From Planctomycetota bacterium (GTDB taxonomy: Bacteria > Planctomycetota > Planctomycetia > Planctomycetales > Planctomycetaceae), in the NCBI GenBank assembly GCA_014584345.1, contig JACTNB010000016.1, positions 62,001 through 126,000 of the forward strand: a DNA stretch of 64,000 nucleotides. The letters run 5' to 3'. Positions 9,660-17,826 of this stretch are shown piece after piece; position 1 is the stretch's first letter, and each line of letters starts with the position of its first letter. The translations under genes and the position numbers were made by a program. Under the pieces are notes generated by a model, which was given only the letters and a program-made list of their open reading frames with translations, was not told where the DNA came from and made no database searches.

Positions 9660-10157
9660 ATGGGAATGCGTATCGGTGAAGCACTGGTCGGCGAAGGCAA
9701 TGAAATCGCCCATATCGACTTGATCATTGGCGAAAAGGATGGCCCTGCTGGCGTGGCATTTGCGAATGCCCTGGCACAGCAGACGCAGGGTCACAGCAAT
9801 CTGTTGGCCGTACTGGAACCGAATCTGGCTGTCAAACCCTCGACCGTGATGATCACGAAAGTGACGATCAAAGGGGCAAAACAAGCCGTGCAAATGTTCG
9901 GCCCGGCTCAGTTTGCCGTCGCCAAGGCCGTTGCGGACAGCGTGGAAGCAGGCGTCATTCCGAAGGATCAGGCCGAGAATCTGGTCATCATTTGTGGTGT
10001 CTTCATTCACTGGGAAGCCGCCGATGACAAGAAAATCTACGAATACAATTACGAAGCCACGAAATTGTCCATCGCCCGCGCCATGAATAACGAGCCTTCC
10101 GCCGACGAAATGGTGGCAAAAAAAGACACGGCCAAACATCCCTTCTCCGGGGTTTAA
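9660..10157 (+). CDS. fae: Formaldehyde-activating enzyme
   Basis: Fae condenses formaldehyde with tetrahydromethanopterin to methylene-H4MPT, the first step of cytosolic C1 oxidation and detoxification. The 165-residue product shows the family signature from its start: GEALVGEGNEIAHIDLIIG includes the catalytic His region, followed by ANALAQQTQGHSNLLAVLEPN. Length is normal. AAGGAG lies eight bases before the ATG at 9660; an in-frame GTG at 9651 overlaps that site and is less likely. A strong terminator follows at 10187, so fae looks monocistronic. The methylene-H4MPT dehydrogenase gene lies 393 bases downstream on the same strand. Confidence 0.95.
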   Translation: MGMRIGEALVGEGNEIAHIDLIIGEKDGPAGVAFANALAQQTQGHSNLLAVLEPNLAVKPSTVMITKVTIKGAKQAVQMFGPAQFAVAKAVADSVEAGVIPKDQAENLVIICGVFIHWEAADDKKIYEYNYEATKLSIARAMNNEPSADEMVAKKDTAKHPFSGV

Positions 10158-10186
10158 GCCCCTAGAGTTGTCCGGAAAATTCCAGG

Positions 10187-10230
10187 CACTCTGCCAAAAC
10201 TTGTTCGGCAGAGTGTTTTTTTTCTTTTTG
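10187..10230 (+). terminator. Rho-independent terminator after fae
   Basis: CACTCTGCC at 10187-10195 pairs with GGCAGAGTG at 10207-10215, an uninterrupted nine-pair stem with an 11-base loop. It is followed at once by a T-rich tail of about 14 bases. It lies 30 bases past the fae stop codon. Confidence 0.92.
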
Positions 10231-10282
10231 CCACAATGGAATTCGAACATCATGAGACGCGATGTCTAACACCTTAAGTGGG

Positions 10283-10387
10283 GTGTTGATTTAAAGGGTG
10301 CCACGGCTCTGTGAGCCATGCAACTGTGGGAAAATGACTGTAAGCACGCACGCTAACAGAACCGTGGCACGCAAAATTGCGTAAATC
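10283..10387 (-). repeat. 105-bp dispersed repeat family 2, copy 2
   Basis: This is the reverse-complement counterpart of 201-306, with the order GTGTTGATTT, GGGTGCCACGGCT, AACTGTGGGAAAATG, ACCGTGGCAC. The copies differ by scattered substitutions and a few short indels. It fills most of the fae to dehydrogenase gap. No gene is supported between 10231 and 10550. Confidence 0.8.
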
Positions 10388-10550
10388 ACACGCCCTATGG
10401 GCAACGGGTGCCGTGGCTTGCTTCCACCCGACCCCGCAGTCCCTCATCCTGAATCGTGGCTGAGACCGTGACCATCGCGCCTTGTGGATATCGCTATCGA
10501 GAGTCCAAGTTCTCACGACACAAACCCGCGGGCTGATCCTGGGAAACCCC

Positions 10551-11405
10551 ATGAAGAAAATCCTGTTCCAGTTCGATACCGATGCGCATGCCAGCAGTTT
10601 CGATGCCGTCACGGCGATCGACTCCGGAGTAGACCACCTGTTGCAGCATGCTCACTGCAACTGCACTAACGTCACCCCGCTGGTGCAGGGAGGTGTTTTC
10701 ACCCGTGGTCCGAAGGATTTAAAAAACACGGCCATTTTCGTGGGCGGTAGCGATGTCGAGGCCGCGGAAACCATTTTTCAAAAAGTCCAGGAAAGTTTCT
10801 TTGGACCATTGCGGGTGTCTGTCATGCTGGACGCCAATGGCTGTAACACCACAGCCTCGGCGGCAGTCACATACATTCGCCAACATGTGGAACTTTCGCA
10901 GGTGCGCGCCCTGGTCCTGGGGGGGACAGGCCCGGTTGGCCGCCGCGTGGCGGAACTGCTGGCCTGGCAAGGGGCGGAGGTCACGGTAGTTTCCCGCAAC
11001 TTGAACAAGGCGCGGAAGGTTTGCAGCCAGATCCAGGAAATTTCGGTCCCCCCCGTACCCGCCGAATTACCCGTCACTAATGATTATTCTGCCTTAATGG
11101 CGGAAAAAAACGTGGTGGTGGCCACCGGCGCGGCAGGGATCGAGTTTTTGTCGGTGGATGACCTTGCAGGGTATCCCGAGTTGAAACTCGCGATCGATCT
11201 CAATGCAGTGCCTCCCCTGGGAATTAACGGCATCGCTTCGACGGATAAAGCCCGAACCGTCGGGAACCTTTTGTGTTACGGGGCCGTTGGAATCGGAGGA
11301 CGCAAAATGAAGATCCACCGGGCACTGATTCAGCAACTGTTCGTCGACAACGCTCAGATTTTCGATACCCGGCAAATCTACGAATTTGCCGCCAATCTGG
11401 ACTAA
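10551..11405 (+). CDS. Methylene-tetrahydromethanopterin dehydrogenase
   Basis: This 284-residue protein resembles the bacterial NAD(P)-dependent methylene-H4MPT dehydrogenases (MtdB/MtdC group), which oxidise methylene-H4MPT to methenyl-H4MPT. The N-terminal part has QFDTDAHASSFDAVTAID, typical of the family. A Rossmann nucleotide site follows as LGGTGPVGRRVAELL near residue 125, then VVVATGAAGIEF. The start at 10551 (MKKIL) is chosen because homology begins there; the frame extends to 10482. I cannot decide between MtdB and MtdC specificity, so no symbol is given. It acts right after Fae. The next enzymes of the pathway (Mch, Fhc) are not in this window. Confidence 0.9.
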   Translation: MKKILFQFDTDAHASSFDAVTAIDSGVDHLLQHAHCNCTNVTPLVQGGVFTRGPKDLKNTAIFVGGSDVEAAETIFQKVQESFFGPLRVSVMLDANGCNTTASAAVTYIRQHVELSQVRALVLGGTGPVGRRVAELLAWQGAEVTVVSRNLNKARKVCSQIQEISVPPVPAELPVTNDYSALMAEKNVVVATGAAGIEFLSVDDLAGYPELKLAIDLNAVPPLGINGIASTDKARTVGNLLCYGAVGIGGRKMKIHRALIQQLFVDNAQIFDTRQIYEFAANLD

Positions 11406-11697
11406 CGCCCATTTCCATTGAACAGGACGCAACAAATGGGGCGTCTAGGTAAGATCGGTTGTCTGCTGTGGTGCGCAGGCTGCAATTATTGCAAGCCCAT
11501 CGCTGTAAATAGTTCCGCATTCTCTTGTTGGTAAATTCGGCTTGCCTCGTTGAAAGCATATCGGGTAATCCTACGCATCTTCTCAACGATGCCGAGGGAG
11601 ACTTTGCCGGTGCGCAAACCTCCCCTTACCCTATGAATCCTATCGAATTGTTCTGCACGGAAATTCCGCAGGGACGATTTAGCATCAGGCCTGTCTT

Positions 11698-14600
11698 ATG
11701 CTTCAACACAAGTCCAACCTTCGATTCCGAAGATCGGCTTTCGTGCGGATATCGCAGGGGAGTAGTTCGCGCGGGGATCTGCCAAGGGGCTGCCTGGCGC
11801 GACAAGATCGGGGCTTCCCAACGTTAATCCTGTTGGCGTGCGTCGTGCTGACCTGGACTTCCGGCTGTGCCCGTCACTGGTGCGTTCCCGTGGTGTGTCT
11901 CGATTCCGACGAGGCTATCATCCGGGCTCAGTCACCGGAAGAGGTGGATCCTGCGTTCCAACCAACACCACAATCGGCCCAGGCTCCCCTGCCTTGGGAC
12001 CAACCTTTGACCGAAGCGATGCCGATTGGCCGCGAACCCAGGCTCGAGGCGGCACCCGCGCGTGCCGAAGAAGTTTTGAATCCGGAAAACCGTCCCCTTT
12101 ACAAGGCAAGTCCTCTGGGTATGCCCGAACCCGAAATCGAGCGGCCCGACCCGAACGAACCGTTGGCGGATGTCCGCTTCGAAGGGAATGCCACCATCCC
12201 CGTGGCTGCCATGAGTCGCTATATCAAGACCCGACCAGGCCGGCCCGTCACGGTGGACCAGGTGCGCGACGATGTGCGTGCCCTGTATAACACGAAATGG
12301 TTTTTCAGTATAGAGCCGGTCTATCGCCGCGAAGCGGAAGGGCTGATCCTGATTTACAAGGTGACCGAACGTCCGATTCTGCAACAGGTGGAATATCGTG
12401 GCAACAAGAAGTACAAGGACCATGTCCTGGCGGGAATCACGGGCTTGAAGCCGATGCATGCCTACTCGGTCGCGACCAATCGCGAAGCGGCCCGGCGCAT
12501 CAAGGAATACTATGTGGAAAAGGGCTACCTGTTTGCCGAAGTGAATCTGGCGGAGGGAGCCCATCCGGAAGACCGTAGCGTGGTTTTCGAAATTGAAGAA
12601 GGCCCCAAAGTGCAGGTGGCCTCGATCCGCTTCGTGGGGAATCAGGATGTTTCGTCAGAAGTCCTGAAATTGCGACTGTCCACCAAGAAACGCATTCTAT
12701 GGACGATCGGCGGTCAATACGATCCCACAAATGTTCCCGAGGATGTCGCTGCCATCAAGGAGTATTACCACAATATTGGCTACTTCGACATGACCGTGAA
12801 TGACCAAGTGGAATTTTCCAGCGATCGATCCTCCGTGACGGTGACCTTCCACATTTCCGAGGGTCCCCGCTACCGCATCCGCGATGTCAAAATCGAAGGC
12901 AACCAGATCTACAGCCTCGAGCAGTTGACCAAGGATTTTAACACCAAATCGGGCGATTTCTACAGCGTGCGGAATCTCAACAAGGATGTGCAGTCCGTGC
13001 AACAGAAATACGGCGAGTTGGGGCGCCTGTTTGCGAAAGTGAATGCCTCCACGGTCTTCACCCAGGACCCGGGCATTGTCGATCTGGTCCTCAACATCGA
13101 CGAGGATCGCGTTTACAAAATAGGCATGGTGAATGTTCACATTCGCGGCCCGCATAGCCACACGAAGGAAACCGTCGCGCTGAACCAGATGCTGTTTGCC
13201 CCGGGAGAACTGGCCGATCCGGAAAAAATTCGCCGGACCAGAGCCCGCTTCGCCGGTTCCTCGATCTGGGAAGGGGGCGGACCCACCGCGCCAGAAATCA
13301 AGATGCAGCCTGTTGCCGATCCGACCTACCTGGCACGGAACAGCACCCCCGATCCCGCCGTGGTCCGCGGCTCCGACGGGTATTTCGGAGGCGAAAAGCC
13401 GCTGAACCTGGACACTCTGAACCTGCCTGATTCCGTCAAGCGGGCAGTCCAGGGAACCGAATTCATGCCGACCACGCTACGGGAGGAACGTACGCCGAGC
13501 CCCCAGGCAAACGCATCGGCTCCTGTTCCGGGGGCCGGACATACTTTGAAGACCAGTCGCAAAGCAGTATCCCCGCCTGCTCACCTCCCCGGCCCAGCCC
13601 GGACGGAATCCTCGGGCTCCGAACAGAGCCGTTATTTCCGCGAAGAACGTTTGCCCCGGGCATCCGTCCAGGAACCGGTCAGCGAACCACTGCTCTATCA
13701 ACCGATCGACCTGAACACGACGCGCGTGTTTCATGAACCCGAAGACTTGTACTTACCGGTCATCGTCGACCAGACTGCGGATTCTCCCGTGATTCGCGGC
13801 CAGAACTTCGACAACTATACGAGACCTCCCAACCTGATGTATGGGGAAACACCCCAGGGAGACCTGCTGGGGCCGCAACTTCCCAGCCCGGCCATTCCGC
13901 CGGGTTACGTCGATCTGGACGTGTACCTCAGCGAAGCCCGCACGGGGCGGTTCATGGTGGGAGCGGGCGTGAACAGCGATTCGGGCGTGGTGGGAAATAT
14001 CGTGCTCGAAGAACAGAATTTCGACATCACCCGGTTTCCGACCAGCTTCCGGGATATAGCGGATGGCTATGCCTTTCGCGGCGGCGGACAGCAGTTTCGC
14101 CTGGAGGCGACGCCCGGCAGCCAGGTCAGCCGTTACCTGGTGAACTGGACCGATCCCTATTTCCTGAATACCGATTACAGTCTGGGTGTCAGCGGATTTT
14201 ATTATCAGCGGTTTTTTCGCGACTGGCAGGAAGAACGAGCCGGGGGACGTATCAACGTCGGCAAGCTGCTGACGCGCGAACTCTCGACCAACCTGGCCTT
14301 GCGTCTGGAAAACGTGGACATTTCTCGGCCCCGCCTGGCTCCGGGTTTGGCCCCATCGGTCGACGAGATGCTGGGTTCCAGCTTCCTGGGAACAGGCCGG
14401 TTCACGTTGGGATACGACACGCGCGATTCGGCCATGATGGCCACGGAAGGGTTTAATATCAACGGCAGCGTGGAACAGGCCTTTGCCGAATATGACTTCA
14501 CAAAGCTGGAAATGCAGGCCAGCCATTATTACACGGTCTATCAGCGTCCGGACGGGGCAGGTAAACATGTGATGTCGCTGCGTGGCAACCTGGGCTGGAC

Positions 14601-14994
14601 CACCGACGACACCCCCGCGTTCGAGCGCTTTTACGCTGGGGGCTTTCAAACCTTCCGCGGCTTCGAATTCCGCTCGGTCTCGCCCCTGGAACCGGGAGAT
14701 ATCGGGACCAACGGGGCGGCCGTGGGGGGGATGTTCCAGTTGCTGGGAACCGCCGAATACAGCTTGCCCATCATGGCCAATGAAGCCGTCCGCATCGTGG
14801 CGTTTTCTGATTTCGGAACCGTGGAAGAGAACGTCAAGCTGGAAAACTTTCGTGTCTCCGTCGGTGCGGGCTTGCGCATCACCATTCCGCAAATGGGGCC
14901 GGTCCCCATCGCGCTGGACTGGGCCTTTCCCGTCGTGAAGGAAGATAACGACATCCGTCAAATCTTCTCGTTCTATATCGGGCTGACGCGCTAA
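11698..14994 (+). CDS. BamA/Omp85-like outer-membrane assembly protein
   Basis: This 1098-residue protein probably inserts beta-barrel proteins in the outer membrane. A hydrophobic stretch near residues 43-60 ends in TSGC, a possible lipobox. About four POTRA-like modules follow between roughly 135 and 500, with repeated FEGN, YRGNKKYKD and IEGNQIYS strand openings. A Pro/Ser-rich linker of more than 200 residues (about 510-735) separates them from the barrel (about 740-1098). The barrel carries the RGF-type motif FQTFRGFEF and ends in an aromatic-containing strand. The linker and possible lipidation are unusual for BamA. The ATG at 11698 gives a long n-region, so the true start may be internal. 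The gap 11406-11697 shows nothing. Confidence 0.85.
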   Translation: MLQHKSNLRFRRSAFVRISQGSSSRGDLPRGCLARQDRGFPTLILLACVVLTWTSGCARHWCVPVVCLDSDEAIIRAQSPEEVDPAFQPTPQSAQAPLPWDQPLTEAMPIGREPRLEAAPARAEEVLNPENRPLYKASPLGMPEPEIERPDPNEPLADVRFEGNATIPVAAMSRYIKTRPGRPVTVDQVRDDVRALYNTKWFFSIEPVYRREAEGLILIYKVTERPILQQVEYRGNKKYKDHVLAGITGLKPMHAYSVATNREAARRIKEYYVEKGYLFAEVNLAEGAHPEDRSVVFEIEEGPKVQVASIRFVGNQDVSSEVLKLRLSTKKRILWTIGGQYDPTNVPEDVAAIKEYYHNIGYFDMTVNDQVEFSSDRSSVTVTFHISEGPRYRIRDVKIEGNQIYSLEQLTKDFNTKSGDFYSVRNLNKDVQSVQQKYGELGRLFAKVNASTVFTQDPGIVDLVLNIDEDRVYKIGMVNVHIRGPHSHTKETVALNQMLFAPGELADPEKIRRTRARFAGSSIWEGGGPTAPEIKMQPVADPTYLARNSTPDPAVVRGSDGYFGGEKPLNLDTLNLPDSVKRAVQGTEFMPTTLREERTPSPQANASAPVPGAGHTLKTSRKAVSPPAHLPGPARTESSGSEQSRYFREERLPRASVQEPVSEPLLYQPIDLNTTRVFHEPEDLYLPVIVDQTADSPVIRGQNFDNYTRPPNLMYGETPQGDLLGPQLPSPAIPPGYVDLDVYLSEARTGRFMVGAGVNSDSGVVGNIVLEEQNFDITRFPTSFRDIADGYAFRGGGQQFRLEATPGSQVSRYLVNWTDPYFLNTDYSLGVSGFYYQRFFRDWQEERAGGRINVGKLLTRELSTNLALRLENVDISRPRLAPGLAPSVDEMLGSSFLGTGRFTLGYDTRDSAMMATEGFNINGSVEQAFAEYDFTKLEMQASHYYTVYQRPDGAGKHVMSLRGNLGWTTDDTPAFERFYAGGFQTFRGFEFRSVSPLEPGDIGTNGAAVGGMFQLLGTAEYSLPIMANEAVRIVAFSDFGTVEENVKLENFRVSVGAGLRITIPQMGPVPIALDWAFPVVKEDNDIRQIFSFYIGLTR

Positions 14995-15043
14995 GGCAGA
15001 GCGGCTTCCGGGCGGCAGGCAAACCTCGCGCGCGGGTTTCGAC

Positions 15044-15940
15044 TTATTCCCGCCAGTCGAAACCGAGATCAAGCGCCGGCGCGGAATGCGTCAAGGCCCC
15101 CACGCTGATGCGATCCACTCCAGTGGAGGCAATCGCATGCACCGTATCCAGGTTCACGCCTCCCGAAGCCTCCAGCAGCGTGCCGGGAGCCAGTCCGTCG
15201 CGCATGTGCACGGCTTCCCGCAACTGTTCACGAGACATGTTATCGAGCAGGGCAATATCGGGATTCCCGGGTAGCAGTTCGCGCAACTGGTCGAGTGTAT
15301 CGACTTCCACCGTCAGCGGCAGTTCCGGCCAGGCTTCCCGCGCGAGTTGGATCATGTGGGTGGGCGATTCAGCGGGGAAATCGCGGCGCCGCGCCGCCAG
15401 ATGATTGTCCTTGATCATGAAGCCATCGAATAGCCCCAGGCGATGGTTGTGGCCTCCGCCGCAACGGACCGCGTACTTTTCCAGCAGGCGGTAACCTGGA
15501 TGCGTTTTGCGAGTATCCAGAATCCGGGCAGCAGTCCCTGCCACTCGGGCAACATAGTGTTGCGTGAGAGAGGCGATGCCACTCAGATGCGTCATGAAGT
15601 TGAGGAGGGTTCGTTCGGCGGTCAACAGAGAACGCGTCGAACCGGTCAGGAGGGCGACGGTTTCCCCTGGCACCACGGCTGAGCCGTCGAGACTGGCGGT
15701 GACCATGCGACAACGGGCATCGAGCCGTTCGAGTACGAGAGCAGCCACGGGCAAGCCACACACCACACCCGCCGAGCGGGCCACGATCGCCACGCAAGCC
15801 TGCTCCCGTTCATCGATCAGCAGATTCGAGGTGATATCACCCCGCTCTCCCAGATCCTCGCGTAACGCCAGTTCCAGCAGAATACGAGCCGCCTCGGCTT
15901 CCGCCGCGCCGAAACCGGCTGGGGACAACGCCTCACCCAT
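15044..15940 (-). CDS. nadC: Nicotinate-nucleotide pyrophosphorylase (carboxylating)
   Basis: NadC converts quinolinate and PRPP to nicotinate mononucleotide in de novo NAD synthesis. The 299-residue product has family landmarks LREDLGERGDITS near residue 30, TLLNFMTHLSGIAS, ARILDTRKTHPGYR (substrate-binding Arg and Lys), GGGHNHRLGLFDGFMIKDNH, and the C-terminal EASGGVNLDTV and GVDRISVGALTHS. Length is normal. The ATG at 15940 has GGGGAGG seven bases upstream, whereas the longer frame to 16129 runs through repeat copy B. nadA and nadB are not nearby. It converges with the BamA-like gene and diverges from glcF. Confidence 0.95.
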   Translation of the reverse strand: MGEALSPAGFGAAEAEAARILLELALREDLGERGDITSNLLIDEREQACVAIVARSAGVVCGLPVAALVLERLDARCRMVTASLDGSAVVPGETVALLTGSTRSLLTAERTLLNFMTHLSGIASLTQHYVARVAGTAARILDTRKTHPGYRLLEKYAVRCGGGHNHRLGLFDGFMIKDNHLAARRRDFPAESPTHMIQLAREAWPELPLTVEVDTLDQLRELLPGNPDIALLDNMSREQLREAVHMRDGLAPGTLLEASGGVNLDTVHAIASTGVDRISVGALTHSAPALDLGFDWRE

Positions 15941-15978
15941 CCGTTTTTCCTCCCCTTGCATGACACGCGGGCTCCCAG

Positions 15979-16090
15979 GCCGTGAATTTGTTGAATACGG
16001 AGACAACTTGCCACGAAACGTTGTGGCCAGGTTGCAGCGTGAATACCGCATCAATGGTACACACAGTGTACCCTGCGAACAGTTCACGGC
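15979..16090. repeat. 110-bp inverted-end repeat family 1, copy B
   Basis: This copy has the cleanest ends: GGCCGTGAA on the left and TTCACGGCC on the right. The interior includes GCCACGAAACGTTGTGGC and GGTACACACAGTGTACC, both of which can form hairpins. It lies in the divergent gap between nadC and glcF. The rest of that gap (16091-16269) shows no other feature. Confidence 0.85.
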
Positions 16091-16269
16091 CCCGGTGCGG
16101 ATATTTCCCTCAAGTTGCGATTCTCTCAACGTTGAGTATCATGCAGAAAGCCGCCCCGGAATGCGAACGAATGGCCGAGGATTGTCATAACTTTTTCGCT
16201 CCCCCGGCGATACGATTCTCCCGCATTCCCCGGGACCACGTGCCTGACCATGTTAATGACTCGACTCAC

Positions 16270-17643
16270 ATGACCGACATCCCATCGCGGAAACCACTCG
16301 AAGCCCCCTCCCTGCCTGCCGATAACCCCATGCGGGGATTTGTGCCGCATCAACAGTTGTTGAGTTGCATCCATTGCGGGCTGTGTACTTCGTCGTGTCC
16401 TACCTACCTGGAAACCGGAAATGAAAACGACAGTCCCCGGGGACGTATTCATCTGATGCGCGGAGTGGAGGAAGGCCGGATCGAACTGACCGCAACCGTC
16501 CGCGGGCATCTGGACCTGTGTCTCGATTGCCGCAGTTGCGAAACGGCCTGCCCCTCGGGTGTGAAATACGGCCAACTGATTGAAACCTTTCGCGTTTCCG
16601 ATCGCGAAAAACAGACCCAGGCAGGCAAGCCTGCCGCCACCTGGTTCGAGAAACTCGTACTGCACGAGTTATTCCCGAATCGCCATCGCCTGGAACGCCT
16701 GTTGTGGCCCGCCTGGTTAATGCAACAACTGGGCCTGGACTGGCTGATCGAGAAAACTGGCCTGCTGCGTCTACTGCCGCTGCCGTTGCAGCGGATGCAG
16801 CGGATGCTGCCGCGATTGCGAAAGAATGAGCCGAATCTGCCCCGGGAAATACGTCATCTCGGCCCCGTTCGCCGGGCGCGGGTGGGGCTGTTTCTGGGTT
16901 GTGTTTCGGACGCAATGTTTCGGCACGTCCACTGGGCGACGGTCCGCGTGCTACAACATGCGGGCTGCGACGTGCTGGTGCCGGATCGTCAACAGTGCTG
17001 CGGCGCGATTGAATTCCACTCGGGACAACGGTCGGCTGCAACCGAGCGTGCGAAGCGAAATCTCTCCGCTTTCGCGGAGTTCCAACTGGATGCCATCCTG
17101 GTCAACGTGGCGGGATGTGGTGCCATGCTGAAGGAATACTCCCATCTGGCCCCGTGCGAGGAGACCGATGCCAGCCTGCATGCTCGACTGCAACAGTTTG
17201 CAGGCAAGGTGCAGGACATCAATGAATTTCTGGCGGGGCTGAATCCGGGACCATTGCAGCCGTTGCCGCTTCGGGTGGTGTACCAGGACGCCTGCCATCT
17301 CAGACATGCCCAGCAGATCGAACGGGAACCGCGTCACCTGTTGCGGCACATTCCGGAACTGGAACTGCTGGACATCCCGGAAGCCAACATCTGCTGCGGA
17401 GCCGCCGGCAGCTACAACCTGCAGCAACCGGAAATGTCGGATCAGTTAGGCGAACGGAAGATCCAGTGGATTCTGTCGCGCGGGCCGGAAGTGATCGCCA
17501 CCGCCAACGCAGGCTGCGCCTTGCAACTGCAGGCGTTATTGAAACAGCGCGGCCTGAAGATTCCCGTGGTTCATCCGGTGGAACTGTTGGATGCCAGCCA
17601 GCGGGGCCTGAACAGGGAGCAATTTCTGCGAGAAACAGGTTGA
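16270..17643 (+). CDS. glcF: Glycolate oxidase iron-sulfur subunit-like protein
   Basis: This 457-residue protein carries two 4Fe-4S ferredoxin motifs near residues 36 and 85 (CIHCGLCTSSCP and CLDCRSCETACP). Two CCG-type cysteine-rich domains follow, with QQCCGAIEFHSGQ and NICCGAAGSYN. That is the GlcF / heterodisulfide-reductase-D layout. GlcF passes electrons from the FAD subunit GlcD during oxidation of glycolate or lactate at the inner membrane. No glcD or glcE lies in the window, so the partner must be elsewhere. The frame opens at 15982 but that passes through repeat copy B; 16270 (MTDIPS) is my choice, though the ribosome binding site is weak and 16141 is an alternative. Confidence 0.85.
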   Translation: MTDIPSRKPLEAPSLPADNPMRGFVPHQQLLSCIHCGLCTSSCPTYLETGNENDSPRGRIHLMRGVEEGRIELTATVRGHLDLCLDCRSCETACPSGVKYGQLIETFRVSDREKQTQAGKPAATWFEKLVLHELFPNRHRLERLLWPAWLMQQLGLDWLIEKTGLLRLLPLPLQRMQRMLPRLRKNEPNLPREIRHLGPVRRARVGLFLGCVSDAMFRHVHWATVRVLQHAGCDVLVPDRQQCCGAIEFHSGQRSAATERAKRNLSAFAEFQLDAILVNVAGCGAMLKEYSHLAPCEETDASLHARLQQFAGKVQDINEFLAGLNPGPLQPLPLRVVYQDACHLRHAQQIEREPRHLLRHIPELELLDIPEANICCGAAGSYNLQQPEMSDQLGERKIQWILSRGPEVIATANAGCALQLQALLKQRGLKIPVVHPVELLDASQRGLNREQFLRETG

Positions 17644-17677
17644 CCGCAGCCTTCTTGCGAAGCTTGCGGTCAACCTG
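17636..17677. terminator. Hairpin at the glcF 3' end
   Basis: CAGGTTGACCGCA (17636-17648) is perfectly inverted as TGCGGTCAACCTG (17665-17677), and the loop has extra pairing. The left arm overlaps the last codons and stop of glcF. No T-run follows, so it is either a weak or bidirectional terminator between converging genes or an mRNA-protecting stem. Confidence 0.6.
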
Positions 17678-17826
17678 CCGCGGAAAATTCTCACACGCCC
17701 GACCGCATTCCCCCTCCCCCCGCATGAACCCGCCAGCGGCAGACGGGACAAACCCGGGGTACGTCTCCGGGGTGATTCTCCCCGTGGATGATTCCGCCTG
17801 TACGACGGAGTTTCGGCATGGGCCTC

